From Epiperipatus broadwayi (Eukaryota > Onychophora > Udeonychophora > Euonychophora > Peripatidae): 64,000 nucleotides of DNA. Shown piece after piece: positions 12,525-24,083 of this stretch (positions are counted from its first letter, which is position 1; each line of letters starts with the position of its first letter). The translations under genes were made by a program, and so were the position numbers. The stretch covers positions 7,367,125 through 7,431,124 of the forward strand of contig JAQFVV010012441.1 in assembly GCA_028023455.1 (NCBI GenBank), given 5' to 3'. The notes beneath the pieces are model-generated. The model searched no databases, was not told where the DNA came from, and saw only the letters and a list, made by a program, of their open reading frames with translations.

Positions 12525-12606
12525 ATTTAGCTTTTTCACTACACGGAATATCCCGCAAATAGTAATAATAATATGACATCTTTTATCCGTGAAAACATTA
12601 GAATTA
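12491..12606 (+). repeat. PLE 3' pseudo-LTR (116 bp)
   Basis: Direct repeat of 9949-10064. Unlike the 5' copy it is preceded by the bases needed to complete the hammerhead. It is followed at once by a TA-rich microsatellite (12607-12625). Confidence 0.9.
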
Positions 12607-12609
12607 ATA

Positions 12610-13750
12610 AATATATATATATATAATTGCACAGACATAGGATATATTAATTTTATTAACAGAACAAATTCAATTTTATCAAAATAATAAATGACATTAT
12701 TTTTATAACACATAATTAATTATTGATTTAACATATATGTTGTGTGCATAGAAATGTATGTGCACATTGGCTTTTATATTATATATTTTAACTTATCACA
12801 ATAATAAAATTAAATTCTCATAATTGTGTGCATAGAAATGTATGTGCACATTGGCTTTTATATTATATATTTTAACTTATCACAATAATAAAATTAAATT
12901 CTCATAATTAATTCAATATTGAATATACATAAATTTCACTGCTTTTATAATAAAAGCTTTTCTTTCCTTTTTTAAAAAAAATCTTGTCAGATTATTTTAA
13001 TTAATTATAACATTTTTAAAATCATCTAATCTTTACTTTTTATTTTTAATCTAAGCAAATGTATTAGTTTTATTTTTAAGTTATATTTTTAAATGTCATT
13101 TTTAGAAAATTACAAAAAAACTCACTTTCTATAAATGCATTTATCTGTGCTTCTCTGCATACATAGATGAATAGCCAGACATATAATGACTTCTTCATCA
13201 ACTGGTGGTATTCTCTCTGTGAACTTGCTTATAGTCCTCTTGAGATAGGTATAGTCTAGGTAAGTTGGTCTGCAGTGAAATGCTAGTTATTTGTCTTCAT
13301 TCAGTTCTACTGAGCCAGCAATCTAATATTATGTCAGCTATAGATGGATACAAAGAAGTTGGTCTACCTTCAAAATATATCTAAATTCAAACATAATGAA
13401 ATAGTAGACCATTCTTGCTTTCTTCTGTCTTTACTTCAGCTATCTCTGATCCATGACAGTTATCTATATAACTCTCCAACACTAACTCTGCTATCCAAGT
13501 AACTGACCAGCTATATTTTCTGACAATTACTTTTCAAAAAATTACTAACCAAACTGTTCTAATCTTTTTATCATCTCTTTTTATAAGAATCAGCTGAGGA
13601 ATGACAAAAACACATCAACAATTGTTATCAATTACAAGCTGTTTTTTAATCTCTCTTGGTTAAAAACAATTTTAATGCCTTCCAAAGATAATTAAAAGCT
13701 ATATTTTGGAAATTTTATTAAAGATTTTTAAAAATAGATAAAAGAAATTT
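12610..13750. repeat. 84-bp tandem duplication in AT-rich DNA
   Basis: Two apparently identical 84-bp units lie at 12741-12824 and 12825-12908, beginning TGTGTGCATAGAAATG. The perfect match implies a recent duplication. The remainder (12910-13750) is AT-rich with nothing recognised. Confidence 0.85.
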
Positions 13751-13957
13751 TTACAATTATCAGATCTATTATCATAATAAATGCTTGTTTTTTTTTAATT
13801 TCAAAATCAGAATACAATATTAATTAGACCTTTTTAATTGTTTAATACAATTATCAGATCTATTATTATAATAAATGCTTTTTTTTTAATTTCAAAATCA
13901 GACTACAATATATTAATATTGTATATTAATATTGTAAACCTTTTTAATTGTTTAGTT
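13751..13957. repeat. 94-bp tandem duplication
   Basis: The segment beginning CAATTATCAGATCTATTAT occurs at 13754 and again at 13848, period 94, with small indels in a T run. The second unit also carries a short internal duplication of TATTAATATTGTA. Confidence 0.85.
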
Positions 13958-14168
13958 TATAATGAAATTCTATTTTAAATCTAGAATTGTTTAGAATTTT
14001 ACTAGGATTATTTTATTCTAGGAAATGTTGAAAAATATCTTCAAAATTTTTGTCAGCATTTATTTCTACTTTTCAACTTTCTATGCATTTGTGCACACAC
14101 ACACGCTATATTATTGTGTGACATATAATATAACTGTTATATGTGTGTATATATATATATTTATATTT

Positions 14169-14267
14169 CACCTTTATTGTTAAAAAGAGATTATCTTGAC
14201 AACAGTTTAAGATTGTTTATTGCTGTATCTATATTGTGATTGTCCAAGTATTAACTAGTTTCTAATG

Positions 14268-14314
<47 letters not shown>
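14169..14314 (+). repeat. Dispersed repeat family F, copy 2, with (TA)n
   Basis: It matches the copy at 5948-6066 through TTGACAACAGTTT, TATCTATATTG, GATTGTCCAAGTATT and TTTCTAATGATTAT, then runs directly into a (TA)n tract of about 45 bp. Confidence 0.75.
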
Positions 14315-14318
<4 letters not shown>

Positions 14319-14342
14319 CTGTATTATGTTCTTTTTATTTTA

Positions 14343-14860
14343 TTAAGCACTTGGTGATACAAAGTAAAAAAAGCTTAATAGCAAAAACTTTTTATTTAAT
14401 ATGCTAAGCATGCTTACAATAGCTTTGTATTAATATCATAATCATAGCAATGAATGAGTGAAATTGTGGGCAAAGAGTGTGATATAAATATCACATAAAT
14501 TGTATTCAAATCTAGACCTCAAATCCATATTTCTAGAGCATGAAAACAAACTTGTCCATACTTTCAAACCTACATCAACCAGCATTGTATATGTAAGAAA
14601 TAATAATGCTAAACATAAGATAAAAAAGCCTGGCATGTTGCCAATAATTATAATACTATAATCAAAAAGGAATTCTGCTTCCTCCTCTCTAAAAAGTGGG
14701 TCATATAAGCATATTTGCATGCACATCCTTTCCCCATAATTTCTCTTATTCATTGCTATGATTATAATATCAATACAAAGATATTGAAATCGTGCTTAGC
14801 ATATTAAATGAAGTTTCCTCTGCTAAGCTTTTTTTATTTTATGACTGACAAGTGCTTAAT
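14343..14860. mobile_element. Foldback element with ~112-bp terminal inverted repeats
   Basis: The left arm (14343-14455) and right arm (14748-14860) are inverted copies, both beginning TTAAGCACTTG from the outside and ending near ATCATAGCAATGAAT on the inside. They are about 80-85% identical by eye. The interior of about 290 bp has a 103-codon minus-strand frame without recognisable motifs. The shape is that of a non-autonomous foldback or MITE. No hammerhead core is seen. Confidence 0.75.
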
Positions 14861-14989
14861 ATATTTATTTATATATATAATATATTGATACTCTGCCATT
14901 ATTAGTAATATGAATATATAATAACAGAGAATAAAAATATATTAAAGAATGTAAATCTAGCATACTTTCAATGTGTGTGCATGTGTCAT

Positions 14990-15255
14990 ATATACCATAA
15001 TATTTTAATGGATGTTTAGATGAAAATACTTTTTGTATGCAATGTTCTGTTTTTAATTATTTAATTAGAAAATTCTTTAATTAGGACAATAGCCAATAAT
15101 GATCCCCAAACTAAGAGTGAAAATAAAACTGTCAGGATATTACAATCAAAAGGAGACAGTTTTAATTTCAGTCTTAGACTGGGACAGTTAAGGTCTAACT
15201 AAAAAGCTTTCTAATTAAATAATTATAAATGGATAACTCCACACAAAAAAAATTC
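14990..15255. repeat. Dispersed element related to 53670-53770
   Basis: The end GCTTTCTAATTAAATAATT, then ATAAATGGATAACTCC (15206-15240) reappears inverted near 53718-53752. The motif ATATTTTAATG(G/A)ATG followed by TTTAGATG also occurs in both places. The interior has no coding motifs. Confidence 0.6.
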
Positions 15256-15774
15256 CATACATATATATAATTTTAAATTTAGTAACTAATTAAACAAACA
15301 TGATTAATACACTTGTAGTATCTCATATTTAATAAATTGATATGTCAATGCAATATGACCATTGTATAGTCAAACCAGATATTAAAATAAAATAAACTCT
15401 CTCATGTTGTTTTGGAATTAAATCATATATAAAATTGATACTGTTTTTATCTGGAATTAAGGTTTTACCCTTGTTTAAAAACTTGCTAGATATACTATTA
15501 TTATAGCAAAATGGATATGTTAAAAGTGTATTACCAGCATTTAGATAATTAGTCAATAAAATAGAAAGTATATGCAGTGTTGGGAAACTATTGTATTTAA
15601 TTATGTGTATATGTTGCACAAAATTTTTTATGGATTGTTATTAGAATAAAAAATAAAAATAAGATTATTTATATCCATGTGAACAGAGATAACCTTTGTC
15701 TAATGTTGCCAGGAAACTATTAATTACTATTAAACATTTTTTTCTTTATTAACCTACAAAAGTTCTTTCATTTA

Positions 15775-16811
15775 GGTTATTTTTTGAAGTAAACGGTATT
15801 TATGTATATACACCTAATCCTGTTTTTACATAAACTTTTTTTAAACTATTTTAATTTAACATGAAGGTGTTTTGAAACAACAGAATCATTCAAAAATTAA
15901 GAAAAATAATTTATGTATTATAATCTCATTTTTTTTAATGTTTTATCTCTCTATTTCCCATTATTTTTCAAAAAAAATTCCTTTCTCAGCAACATTTCTG
16001 TAAATTGAAAAATTTACTTGCGTATTTTTACATTTTTGACATTTTGTTTAGAAAGAAGATGTACTTTGTTGACATTGATGTTTTGTTTGTAGTCATATGC
16101 TTTTGACATTATGTTTTTGCAAAAGAAAGTACTGTGTTGGTATTGATTTTAGAAAATTTTAATAAATATTAAAGCACTATGATCCTAATGTGGAGCATGC
16201 TGTAAAGTTTCAATGAGATCTGAATTATTAATATCATCTTATAAAGAACTATATAAAGACCTATCCACAATATGTACCCAGCCATTAATAAAACTAGTGT
16301 AACAACATCACCACAGGATATTACTGCTAATGTTCTTCAGGATATCATAGAAATCACTTCACCTGTGGATGAAAAATGCAGTAACCAAAGTATATTTAGG
16401 AATAGCAGTGATATTGCAGTCATGCACAAATATATGTGTGTACTGTCAAAAAGTGGTAGTGAATAAAATCTTATGTAAAACTCAATATATATTCTGCCCA
16501 ATTTTTATGTTCATTATTTTTTTTATTTTTCTAATAAAATTTGGTTTCCTATAATTCATTTTTATTTATGTGCAATGTTTATGAAACATAATTTGACAGC
16601 ACACAACAAATGTAGTATTCCAACAAGATTTTTCGTACAGTTTAATTTATTATTTTTATTGATTTCTTAGGTCCAGAACCAATATTTTAATTTTCCATAT
16701 ATACAATGTATTTTTTTTACCAATTTTCTCTTACATGTATTTTCAGAAACCATTCTATCATGTAAAAACAGAATTAGGTGTATATGTATACGGTAATAAA
16801 ATGAAGTAACC
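15775..16811. mobile_element. Possible ~1-kb element with ~50-bp inverted repeats
   Basis: The sequence around 15790-15834 (ACGGTA, then TATACACCTAATCCTG, then TTTTTACAT) is repeated in inverse orientation at 16760-16811. The interior is AT-rich and holds a 64-codon frame at 16272-16466 without recognisable motifs, plus a loose internal repeat (GACATT(T/A)TGTTT) near 16040-16130. It may be a non-autonomous DNA transposon; target-site duplications were not identified. Confidence 0.4.
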
Positions 16812-17429
16812 ATTATAATAGAATATACAACTGGCTACATGTTGATGTGCCTTTTGCAATTGAAAATAGTAAGATATGTACAGGATATATATGAAGATCG
16901 TAAATAAGAATGGTAAATATAAATGAAGCCAAATCATGTAGCAAATAATGAGAAGTCATTTGTATTTGAATCTGCAAATACTATTTAACATATAATTTGT
17001 TAATAATAATAAACATCAAGCAAAAACTACAAATAAGTACAGAAACAATTTTACTTGATTTTAAAGTCATAATACTTGATATGTGTATATAAATAATTTC
17101 TATATAATAGTCTGTCTGAAACATTTTTAATATTAGTGAAAAAAAGGGTTTTTTACATTAGAAATGTTTTAGCCAAATTATTGCAAACAACAACAAAAAG
17201 AATAACAAAATTAATTGGTTATATAAGCATGTATCAAGTATTATATGAAGTGCTGTGATTATGAAGAAGATTGTTTCAGCTCATAATCATTTGTGTGAAT
17301 TTTTAAAAATGTTACTTAGTAATGCTACACATTCAATTTATAACATACCTCTTATTCCTTATAGGCAATGCATAAATTAAAGTTTATTGTTTACTAAGAC
17401 TAATTTACACATGAAGTCAATGAGGAGAT

Positions 17430-18075
17430 ATTGAAAGTGTGAGACAAGGTATAGCCACACTGGCCTTTATTGTACAGTATACATGGGACCTTTCAGCAAC
17501 GAATATCAGGCATGGTTCAGTGTTTCATACCCCATTCAACAGAATCCTCTTCACCATTGAAACAGATATCCCCATGCTCAAGGTGAATCATTTTCTCAGA
17601 TATGGCACACAATCCCTGCTATCTATCTCTATGGGTGTTTCAACACAAATGTGATTTTGTATGGGTGGTTCAACACAAATGTGATTTTGTGTCTGAAAGA
17701 ATATATATGCACTTATGCCATGGCATTTATTTGCAGAAGTAGTACATCAACTTTGAAAGCCCCATGATCCAGCTGTCTATAGGTGGGGAGTGGTGGTGCC
17801 CTCAATTGTTTTCGAATGGCAAAAAAGTCTTTAGAAATGAAGCCTACTACCTTTTAAGTGCAGAGCAATAAGCCATTGCTTATGAAAACATGCTTGACTC
17901 ACCAAGTATCCCTTTTTTTCTGTCTGCATCACAGGATCTCAAAGCAAACCTGACTCTTCATGATGATCCCCATCTGAACCCCCAATCAAGAACTTGACAA
18001 ATGTCCAACATCCCTCTCCCTTTCTTCATCAACTCAACCTTGCCGAACATGTGCATACAACAGAAAAGTTGTTAA
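17430..18075. other. GC-richer block of unknown origin with 30-bp tandem repeat
   Basis: Composition here is less AT-biased than the surroundings and resembles decayed coding or retroelement DNA. No frame beyond 71 codons is open and no motif is recognised. A 30-bp unit beginning ATGGGTG is duplicated at 17631-17660 and 17661-17690 with one mismatch. Confidence 0.5.
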
Positions 18076-18230
18076 TGCTAAAATAATATTCAATTTTAAT
18101 ATGAATATTTTTCAAAAACCTAAGTAGATTAATTAACTGATTTTGATTTATAAATATTACATAGACATAGATTTTAATTAAATGAAAATAAGACAATAAA
18201 TGCACTAATATTGTTTAAATTGTGGTTTAT

Positions 18231-18231
<1 letters not shown>

Positions 18232-18289
<58 letters not shown>
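18232..18289. repeat. (TA)n microsatellite
   Basis: A run of about 55 bp of alternating TA. The flanking DNA at 18076-18231 and 18290-19390 is AT-rich and shows nothing recognisable. Confidence 0.95.
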
Positions 18290-18290
<1 letters not shown>

Positions 18291-19399
18291 AGTAAGTATG
18301 TTACTTTAAATCTGAAGGTCCATCTATTTCAGCAGTAGATAAATGGTAAATAAATCCAGAGATGTCACATATACAAATATATGCACATATTTATTTAACT
18401 GTATAAAATATTTCAATTATTCATTTTAATTATTAGTTTAACTTAGAAGTGATTATTATTTAAATATTTACATTTTCATTTATCAGTAGCACAACAATTA
18501 TCTTAGGCAGTAAATAAAATCATTAATTAAGCCATTTTTTTTACATTTTTCTAAATCCATTATTTTAGAATGAAAATAAAATAAACTGTAAGACATTTTT
18601 TTTTATTTGGTGGTGATGGGGGGGTAATCAAACTTTTGCATCATTAACTGATTTTATTTAGCACCTTTCAGCATTGGGTCAATTAATCTAATTTATTTAT
18701 CAGTTGTTTTTAAAAACAAGTGAAAGATATATAAAATATTTTTTAAGATGTAAAAAAATAGATTTTTTTCCTCATTAGCCCTGGAAATAATATTTTAGAA
18801 TAATATTTGTAATATATATCTATATTTTACTGATTTTTTTCTCAACAATAGTATTTTGTCTATTTTAAATGTATGTGGATCATTCTCACATATGGATACT
18901 CCTATTGAAACACTTTGGTTAGAAAAACCTCATATATAGATCACTTTTTAGAAGTATCCTGTTCAGGTGGAAGTCTATTCAACTGCTTATGACCTTCAAT
19001 TCATATTTAGCTTCTATATCATCTAATTTTCAGGTCCACAAACAGTGATTGCATGTGCAATGAACTAAAAGACAATATAAAAATCATCTTTGATGTATGT
19101 ACTCTGACTCGATTCTTGTCCAACTTAGAATCTTTCTGGCAGTCATTTTCTTTTTAATTGTGCAAGCTTTTTAGTTAAAATAAATATCAGTCAATATTAT
19201 ATAGTATTCACTAAAGCTGGAGAATTAATAAAGACAAGATTGTAACTGTAACAAAATTCTGTTTTTACTGATTTGCTTTTATCAATACAAAAAATACTTA
19301 GCAAGACAGTCGTTTATAAAAAATATTTTTTACTTTCTTTTGTTAGATTAAAAATTTAGACTTTTGTCAAAATCAAGAATAAATTAAATAATTCATTTA

Positions 19400-20630
19400 C
19401 ATATTTTCGCTATCATCATCATACTTTTAAACCATTGCTGATTCAATGCAAGATAATCTTCTAAAGTTAAATGCATTTTTAAAGATCTCTAGTCATTCTT
19501 TTCCACAACATAATAGATAACTTCCTTATTTCATCCATCCTTCTCACATGTAGTCTCTTTGCAGTTTTTTTACAATACCTTGAGATCTAATTTCAAATAC
19601 CAGTCTATTAGAATCTCTTCTAGAAATATGCCCAATTCTAATCCATTTCAGCTTCTTAATTCTTTCAACAATGTCAGTGATGTCTATTTGTTCTCTCATT
19701 CATAATCTCTCTTTGTTACTCTTAACAATACATCTCTCCATTCTTCATTGAATGTTATGCAGTTTTTAAATTGTTCTTCTGTTAGTGTCCAATCCTCAAA
19801 GACATATATAAAAACTGATAAACCACATCTATTAAAACTTTTATTCAAAGACATAAGCATATATTCTTTTAATGCTAAGTTAATTCTGCCAAAAGTATTC
19901 CATTCAAGTTTAATTTTATGACTAATTTTATCCATTATGTTTCCACTTGTGCTAATAATTTACCAATGTCTTTGTAGATTTTAACTTCTAATTCATCATT
20001 ACCAATCTTTTTTGTGAAATTCCATTGAACATTAGCCTACTTAGCATTTATTTTTAACCATATTATCTTATTTTCATCTGATAACTTTTGAAATATTTCT
20101 AAACACTTTGAAGTATCATTTGCAGAAATAACTATCTGCAAAATCTAGATGACTAAAATAACCCCCATTTACTATTATTCTTTGATTTCCCATTTAATTT
20201 ACTATTGTAAGAAGTTTTGATATATAGAATCACTCTGATGTGTCTTTCTTCTCAATGTTAATCTTATTATCACCATGTAATCTAATCATTGATCTTGCAT
20301 TTTGATAAATATTTTTTCAGAATATGATAATAACATGCTTTAATTATTAAAGAAATTCTTATAGAATCAAATGACTTCATAGTCTATGAATTCAAAGCAT
20401 AATGGCATCTCATGTTCATTAGGCTTGTCTGTAACTTTTCTCATTACTTTGATGTAATCCATTGTACTAAAATCATTTTTAAATCCAGGTTGTTGTTTTT
20501 TGGTTAATTGAAATGCAATGTTTTGTGTACATGGGTTGTAATTATTTAGATAAATAAAATTTATAAAAAACTGATGGAAGATTGATAAAATTGTGATTTT
20601 TAATAGCACCATTTTTAAATATCAACATTA
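19400..20630 (-). pseudogene. RTE-type LINE reverse transcriptase relic
   Basis: On the minus strand a decayed non-LTR retrotransposon is readable across several frames. From its N-terminal side, a segment near 20367-20490 reads QPGFKNDFSTMDYIKVM then MPLCFEFIDYE, matching the RT region before motif A. After a one-base shift it continues as KSFDSI. A decayed FADD-type motif C lies near 20130-20150. The frame at 19696-19935 contains IKLEWNTFGRINLALK and then DWTLTEEQ, matching the region after the RT that usually includes ETWTLT. Homology weakens through the C-terminal part toward 19420. Multiple stops and shifts show an old, dead copy. Family assignment is by motif memory only. Confidence 0.82.
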
Positions 20631-20654
20631 CCACTGCTTTTATCCCATAATTAA

Positions 20655-20942
20655 AACAGGCAAAACTCTCCAATACAGTAGTGCCATTCAGTGCAAGCCA
20701 GAGTAATCAATGGATGCCAGATGGATTGTGCATAAAATCCCTATCTAGTGCCTACTCATCCAATATCCCCAGACTAGTTTCTAGCTTGTGGCTTTTATAA
20801 GTGTGGAGCCTTGGATCTAGTCTGGGGATATTGGGTGAATAGGCACTAGAGAGAGTTTTTATGCAAATGCCTTCTGGCATCCATTGATTATTCTGGCTCG
20901 CACTGAATGGCACTACTGTATGGAAAGTTTTGCCTGTTTTAA
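20655..20942. mobile_element. Foldback element family D, copy 1 (decayed hammerhead)
   Basis: Two arms of about 120 bp (20655-20776 and 20819-20942) form a long inverted repeat beginning with AACAGGCAAAACT from the outside. The centre carries, on the minus strand (20765-20807), a relic of the family D hammerhead. The GAAACTAGTC segment and the TGGGGA stem strand are intact, but the core reads CTTATAA instead of CTGATGA. Stem II pairs AGC with GCT where other copies pair GGC with GCC, a compensated change. Other copies are at 32232-32575, 46494-46755 and fragments at 37214 and 49030. Confidence 0.82.
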
Positions 20943-20944
20943 TA

Positions 20945-22132
20945 AGTTACTAGCAAGCATATGAAATGGTGATCATGAAATGTTTAGTGGTTTGTTCAAT
21001 CATCTAGTACATCTTTATTATTTATTTGTTTGGCATATGATTTTGCCAATAATTTTTCTATTTCTTCACCTACTTTTTTTAAATGTTGATTATAATACTA
21101 TCATTTTATATAGTTTTGTCCTTCTTTATAAATCTAATTCCATGTCTCAATTGTTCATTTAAAATGCTATATATTTTTTTATAAATTTCAGAAATAAGAT
21201 TCTTTCTAATGCAAAAACGTTGTTTTACACTTTTCATTTTTTATTCTCTTCTATAGCTTTCCTTGCCAATTTATAAATGTATTTTCACATCTAATTATTA
21301 ACACTTTTTTAGCATTTTAAAAAACTCTAGATATTCAACTTTTCTTAATGAAGCATTTATTTTCATATTTATTTTCTTTTTTTAAAAAAGATTTACCAAC
21401 AGATAAAAAATAGAAAGCAGCTATAATAAGTAAGTAATATGACTTCCATATCCGGTGGCATTCTCAATTTATATATATATATATGTGTGTGTGTGTATGT
21501 GTTTGCGTATGATTGTCAATTAGTTGTAATTGATAGTTTTCTCTCAAAATCAATGGCAAAAATTTATTTCTGTATATATGGATATAATCTACTTATTTTT
21601 ATTCTTTATTATAATAGAAATCCATGGAAAATATTTAATTCAATATATATGTAATGTCAAATGAACACCCTAAGTTTATAAACAACATAAAGGATAAAAT
21701 TCTAACATTGGATCAGCCTAATGTGGTCTATGATGTAATCTGCAGCCAAAAAATCTGTTTATATATATATATACTATGGTGAGGTAAGAGCAAAACATAA
21801 AACTAAAATAACCCACCATTCTCTAATGTATAGAAAATCTAAGACAAGGCCCAACATCACTCATTCATCAGTTTTTTATAATCATGAAAAAGAATATGAT
21901 CATAATTGTGATCTGAGTATTGTCAAAATTATATGCAAAGAAAGAAATGATCACAAATTTAAAATAAAAGAGTTGTAGTTCATTTCACAAAATAAATACA
22001 TAATCCAACCCAAACTCAAATAGCTTTCAAATCAGCATATTCTCAGCAGACTAATCATGAATATGATGCAAAAACACTGAAAGTATATTTGGTGCAATAA
22101 ATTCTTTAAATTTAAATTCTGACTTAGTATTT
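20945..22132. other. AT-rich noncoding DNA with TA/TG tract
   Basis: A short (TA)n(TG)n tract lies at about 21471-21500 and TA tracts near 21762. Nothing else is recognised. Confidence 0.5.
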
Positions 22133-22167
22133 ATTTTACATTAATAATTACAATGACAGTATATCAA
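22133..22167 (+). repeat. 35-bp direct repeat, left flank of satellite block
   Basis: An exact 35-bp match to 24609-24643, from ATTTTACATTAATAATTAC through AGTATATCAA. A TA-rich spacer separates it from the satellite on both sides. It could be a long target-site duplication or a product of recombination between microsatellites. Confidence 0.9.
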
Positions 22168-22346
22168 AATATAGTTTGATATATATATATATATATATAT
22201 GATAAACAAAAATGCAAGTTAAAAAACTTGCTAACGCTTGTATTTATGTCCACAGATGGCGTCCTACCAAAAACACCTATCAAGCGTATTTTCGTTTACA
22301 TAAACGTCAGAGTAGTTAGTATTCACTATCTCTAACTATAATTCCA

Positions 22347-22390
22347 CTTTCAGATCATGATTTCAAGCTATTTGCTATCGTCAGTGAAAG
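22347..22390 (-). ncRNA. Hammerhead ribozyme, satellite unit 1
   Basis: Minus-strand parts: stem I 5' strand CTTTCA, core CTGACGA, stem II TAGC/AAATA/GCTT (3 bp plus a T-T mismatch next to the core), GAA, palindromic stem III ATCATGAT, cleavage base C, stem I 3' strand TGAAAG. Stem I is 6 perfect base pairs. Every invariant core residue is present. The T-T mismatch at pair 10.1-11.1 is unusual and could lower activity. Confidence 0.8.
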
Positions 22391-22754
22391 ACAGGAATAA
22401 AGAAACTAGATCTAAACACTAACTCTGAGCGTTTATGAAACAATTTCTATTCAGCTTGCAAGCGTGAATTTTTTAGACACGTAATGTCTTCAAACTCAGC
22501 ATAGCAAACCAGATAGCTATATGGGTCTGATCTCAGTTCAGCATCACCACATAGTAGAAGCCTCTGCAATCTATATCATTGCAAGAAAGACCTCAAAGGT
22601 ACATTTATGATAAACAAAAATGCAAGTTAAAAAACTTGCTAACGCTTGTATTTATGTCCACAGATGGCGTCCTACCAAAAACACCTATCAAGCGTATTTT
22701 CGTTTACATAAACGTCAGAGTAGTTAGTATTCACTATCTCTAACTATAATTCCA

Positions 22755-22798
22755 CTTTCAGATCATGATTTCAAGCTATTTGCTATCGTCAGTGAAAG
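22755..22798 (-). ncRNA. Hammerhead ribozyme, satellite unit 2
   Basis: Same sequence and layout as unit 1, exactly 408 bp further on. Cleavage at this site and at unit 1 would release a 408-nt RNA monomer. Confidence 0.8.
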
Positions 22799-23160
22799 AC
22801 AGGAATAAAGAAACTAGATCTAAACACTAACTCTGAGCGTTTATGAAACAATTTCTATTCAGCTTGCAAGCGTGAATTTTTTAGACACGTAATGTCTTCA
22901 AACTCAGCATAGCAAACCAGATAGCTATATGGGTCTGATCTCAGTTCAGCATCACCACATAGTAGAAGCCTCTGCAATCTATATCATTGCAAGAAAGACC
23001 TCAAAGGTACATTTATGATAAACGTTAGCAAGTTTTTTAACTTGCTAACGCTTGTATTTATGTCCACAGATGGCGTCCTACCAAAAACACCTATCAAGCG
23101 TATTTTCGTTTACATAAACGTCAGAGTAGTTAGTATTCACTATCTCTAACTATAATTCCA

Positions 23161-23204
23161 CTTTCAGATCATGATTTCAAGCTATTTGCTATCGTCAGTG
23201 AAAG
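23161..23204 (-). ncRNA. Hammerhead ribozyme, satellite unit 3
   Basis: Same core and stems as unit 1. The spacing to unit 2 is 406 because this unit carries the altered palindrome at 23023-23050. Confidence 0.8.
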
Positions 23205-23568
23205 ACAGGAATAAAGAAACTAGATCTAAACACTAACTCTGAGCGTTTATGAAACAATTTCTATTCAGCTTGCAAGCGTGAATTTTTTAGACACGTAATG
23301 TCTTCAAACTCAGCATAGCAAACCAGATAGCTATATGGGTCTGATCTCAGTTCAGCATCACCACATAGTAGAAGCCTCTGCAATCTATATCATTGCAAGA
23401 AAGACCTCAAAGGTACATTTATGATAAACAAAAATGCAAGTTAAAAAACTTGCTAACGCTTGTATTTATGTCCACAGATGGCGTCCTACCAAAAACACCT
23501 ATCAAGCGTATTTTCGTTTACATAAACGTCAGAGTAGTTAGTATTCACTATCTCTAACTATAATTCCA

Positions 23569-23612
23569 CTTTCAGATCATGATTTCAAGCTATTTGCTAT
23601 CGTCAGTGAAAG
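23569..23612 (-). ncRNA. Hammerhead ribozyme, satellite unit 4 (next to inversion point)
   Basis: Same core and stems as unit 1. It lies only 3 nt from the inversion loop at 23616-23628 and faces its inverted partner at 23632-23675, so an RNA read through this point would fold into a near-perfect hairpin that competes with the ribozyme fold. Confidence 0.8.
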
Positions 23613-23631
23613 ACAGGAATAAAGAAACTGT

Positions 23632-23675
23632 CTTTCACTGACGATAGCAAATAGCTTGAAATCATGATCTGAAAG
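23632..23675 (+). ncRNA. Hammerhead ribozyme, right arm unit 1
   Basis: Stem I CTTTCA (23632-23637) pairs with TGAAAG (23670-23675). Core CTGACGA is 23638-23644, stem II 23645-23657, GAA 23658-23660, stem III palindrome 23661-23668, predicted cleavage after C23669. Confidence 0.8.
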
Positions 23676-24039
23676 TGGAATTATAGTTAGAGATAGTGAA
23701 TACTAACTACTCTGACGTTTATGTAAACGAAAATACGCTTGATAGGTGTTTTTGGTAGGACGCCATCTGTGGACATAAATACAAGCGTTAGCAAGTTTTT
23801 TAACTTGCATTTTTGTTTATCATAAATGTACCTTTGAGGTCTTTCTTGCAATGATATAGATTGCAGAGGCTTCTACTATGTGGTGATGCTGAACTGAGAT
23901 CAGACCCATATAGCTATCTGGTTTGCTATGCTGAGTTTGAAGACATTACGTGTCTAAAAAATTCACGCTTGCAAGCTGAATAGAAATTGTTTCATAAACG
24001 CTCAGAGTTAGTGTTTAGATCTAGTTTCTTTATTCCTGT

Positions 24040-24083
24040 CTTTCACTGACGATAGCAAATAGCTTGAAATCATGATCTGAAAG
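24040..24083 (+). ncRNA. Hammerhead ribozyme, right arm unit 2
   Basis: Identical layout to the motif at 23632, 408 bp further on. Confidence 0.8.

Larger units (their letters stand above)
8295..12606 (+). mobile_element. Penelope-like element (GIY-YIG PLE), composite with inverted truncated copy
   Basis: A plus-strand copy (9949-12606) with pseudo-LTRs at both ends is joined head to head to an inverted, 5'-truncated copy (8295 to about 9895). Direct tandem pseudo-LTRs plus an inverted truncated copy is the classic PLE arrangement. The coding region has a Penelope-type reverse transcriptase followed by a C-terminal GIY-YIG endonuclease. The two copies are almost identical. Visible differences are single-base indels in A runs and a few substitutions, one of which is a CpG to TpG change. 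The insertion is therefore young. Both outer ends lie in TA/TG-rich microsatellite DNA, and I cannot define a clear target-site duplication. Confidence 0.92.

Noticed and set aside
13590-13620. CTGAGGA string
   Set aside because: No GAAA element follows and no stems form.
14442-14753. 103-codon minus-strand frame inside the foldback element
   Set aside because: No recognisable domain, composition like the background, and it spans the arm boundaries.
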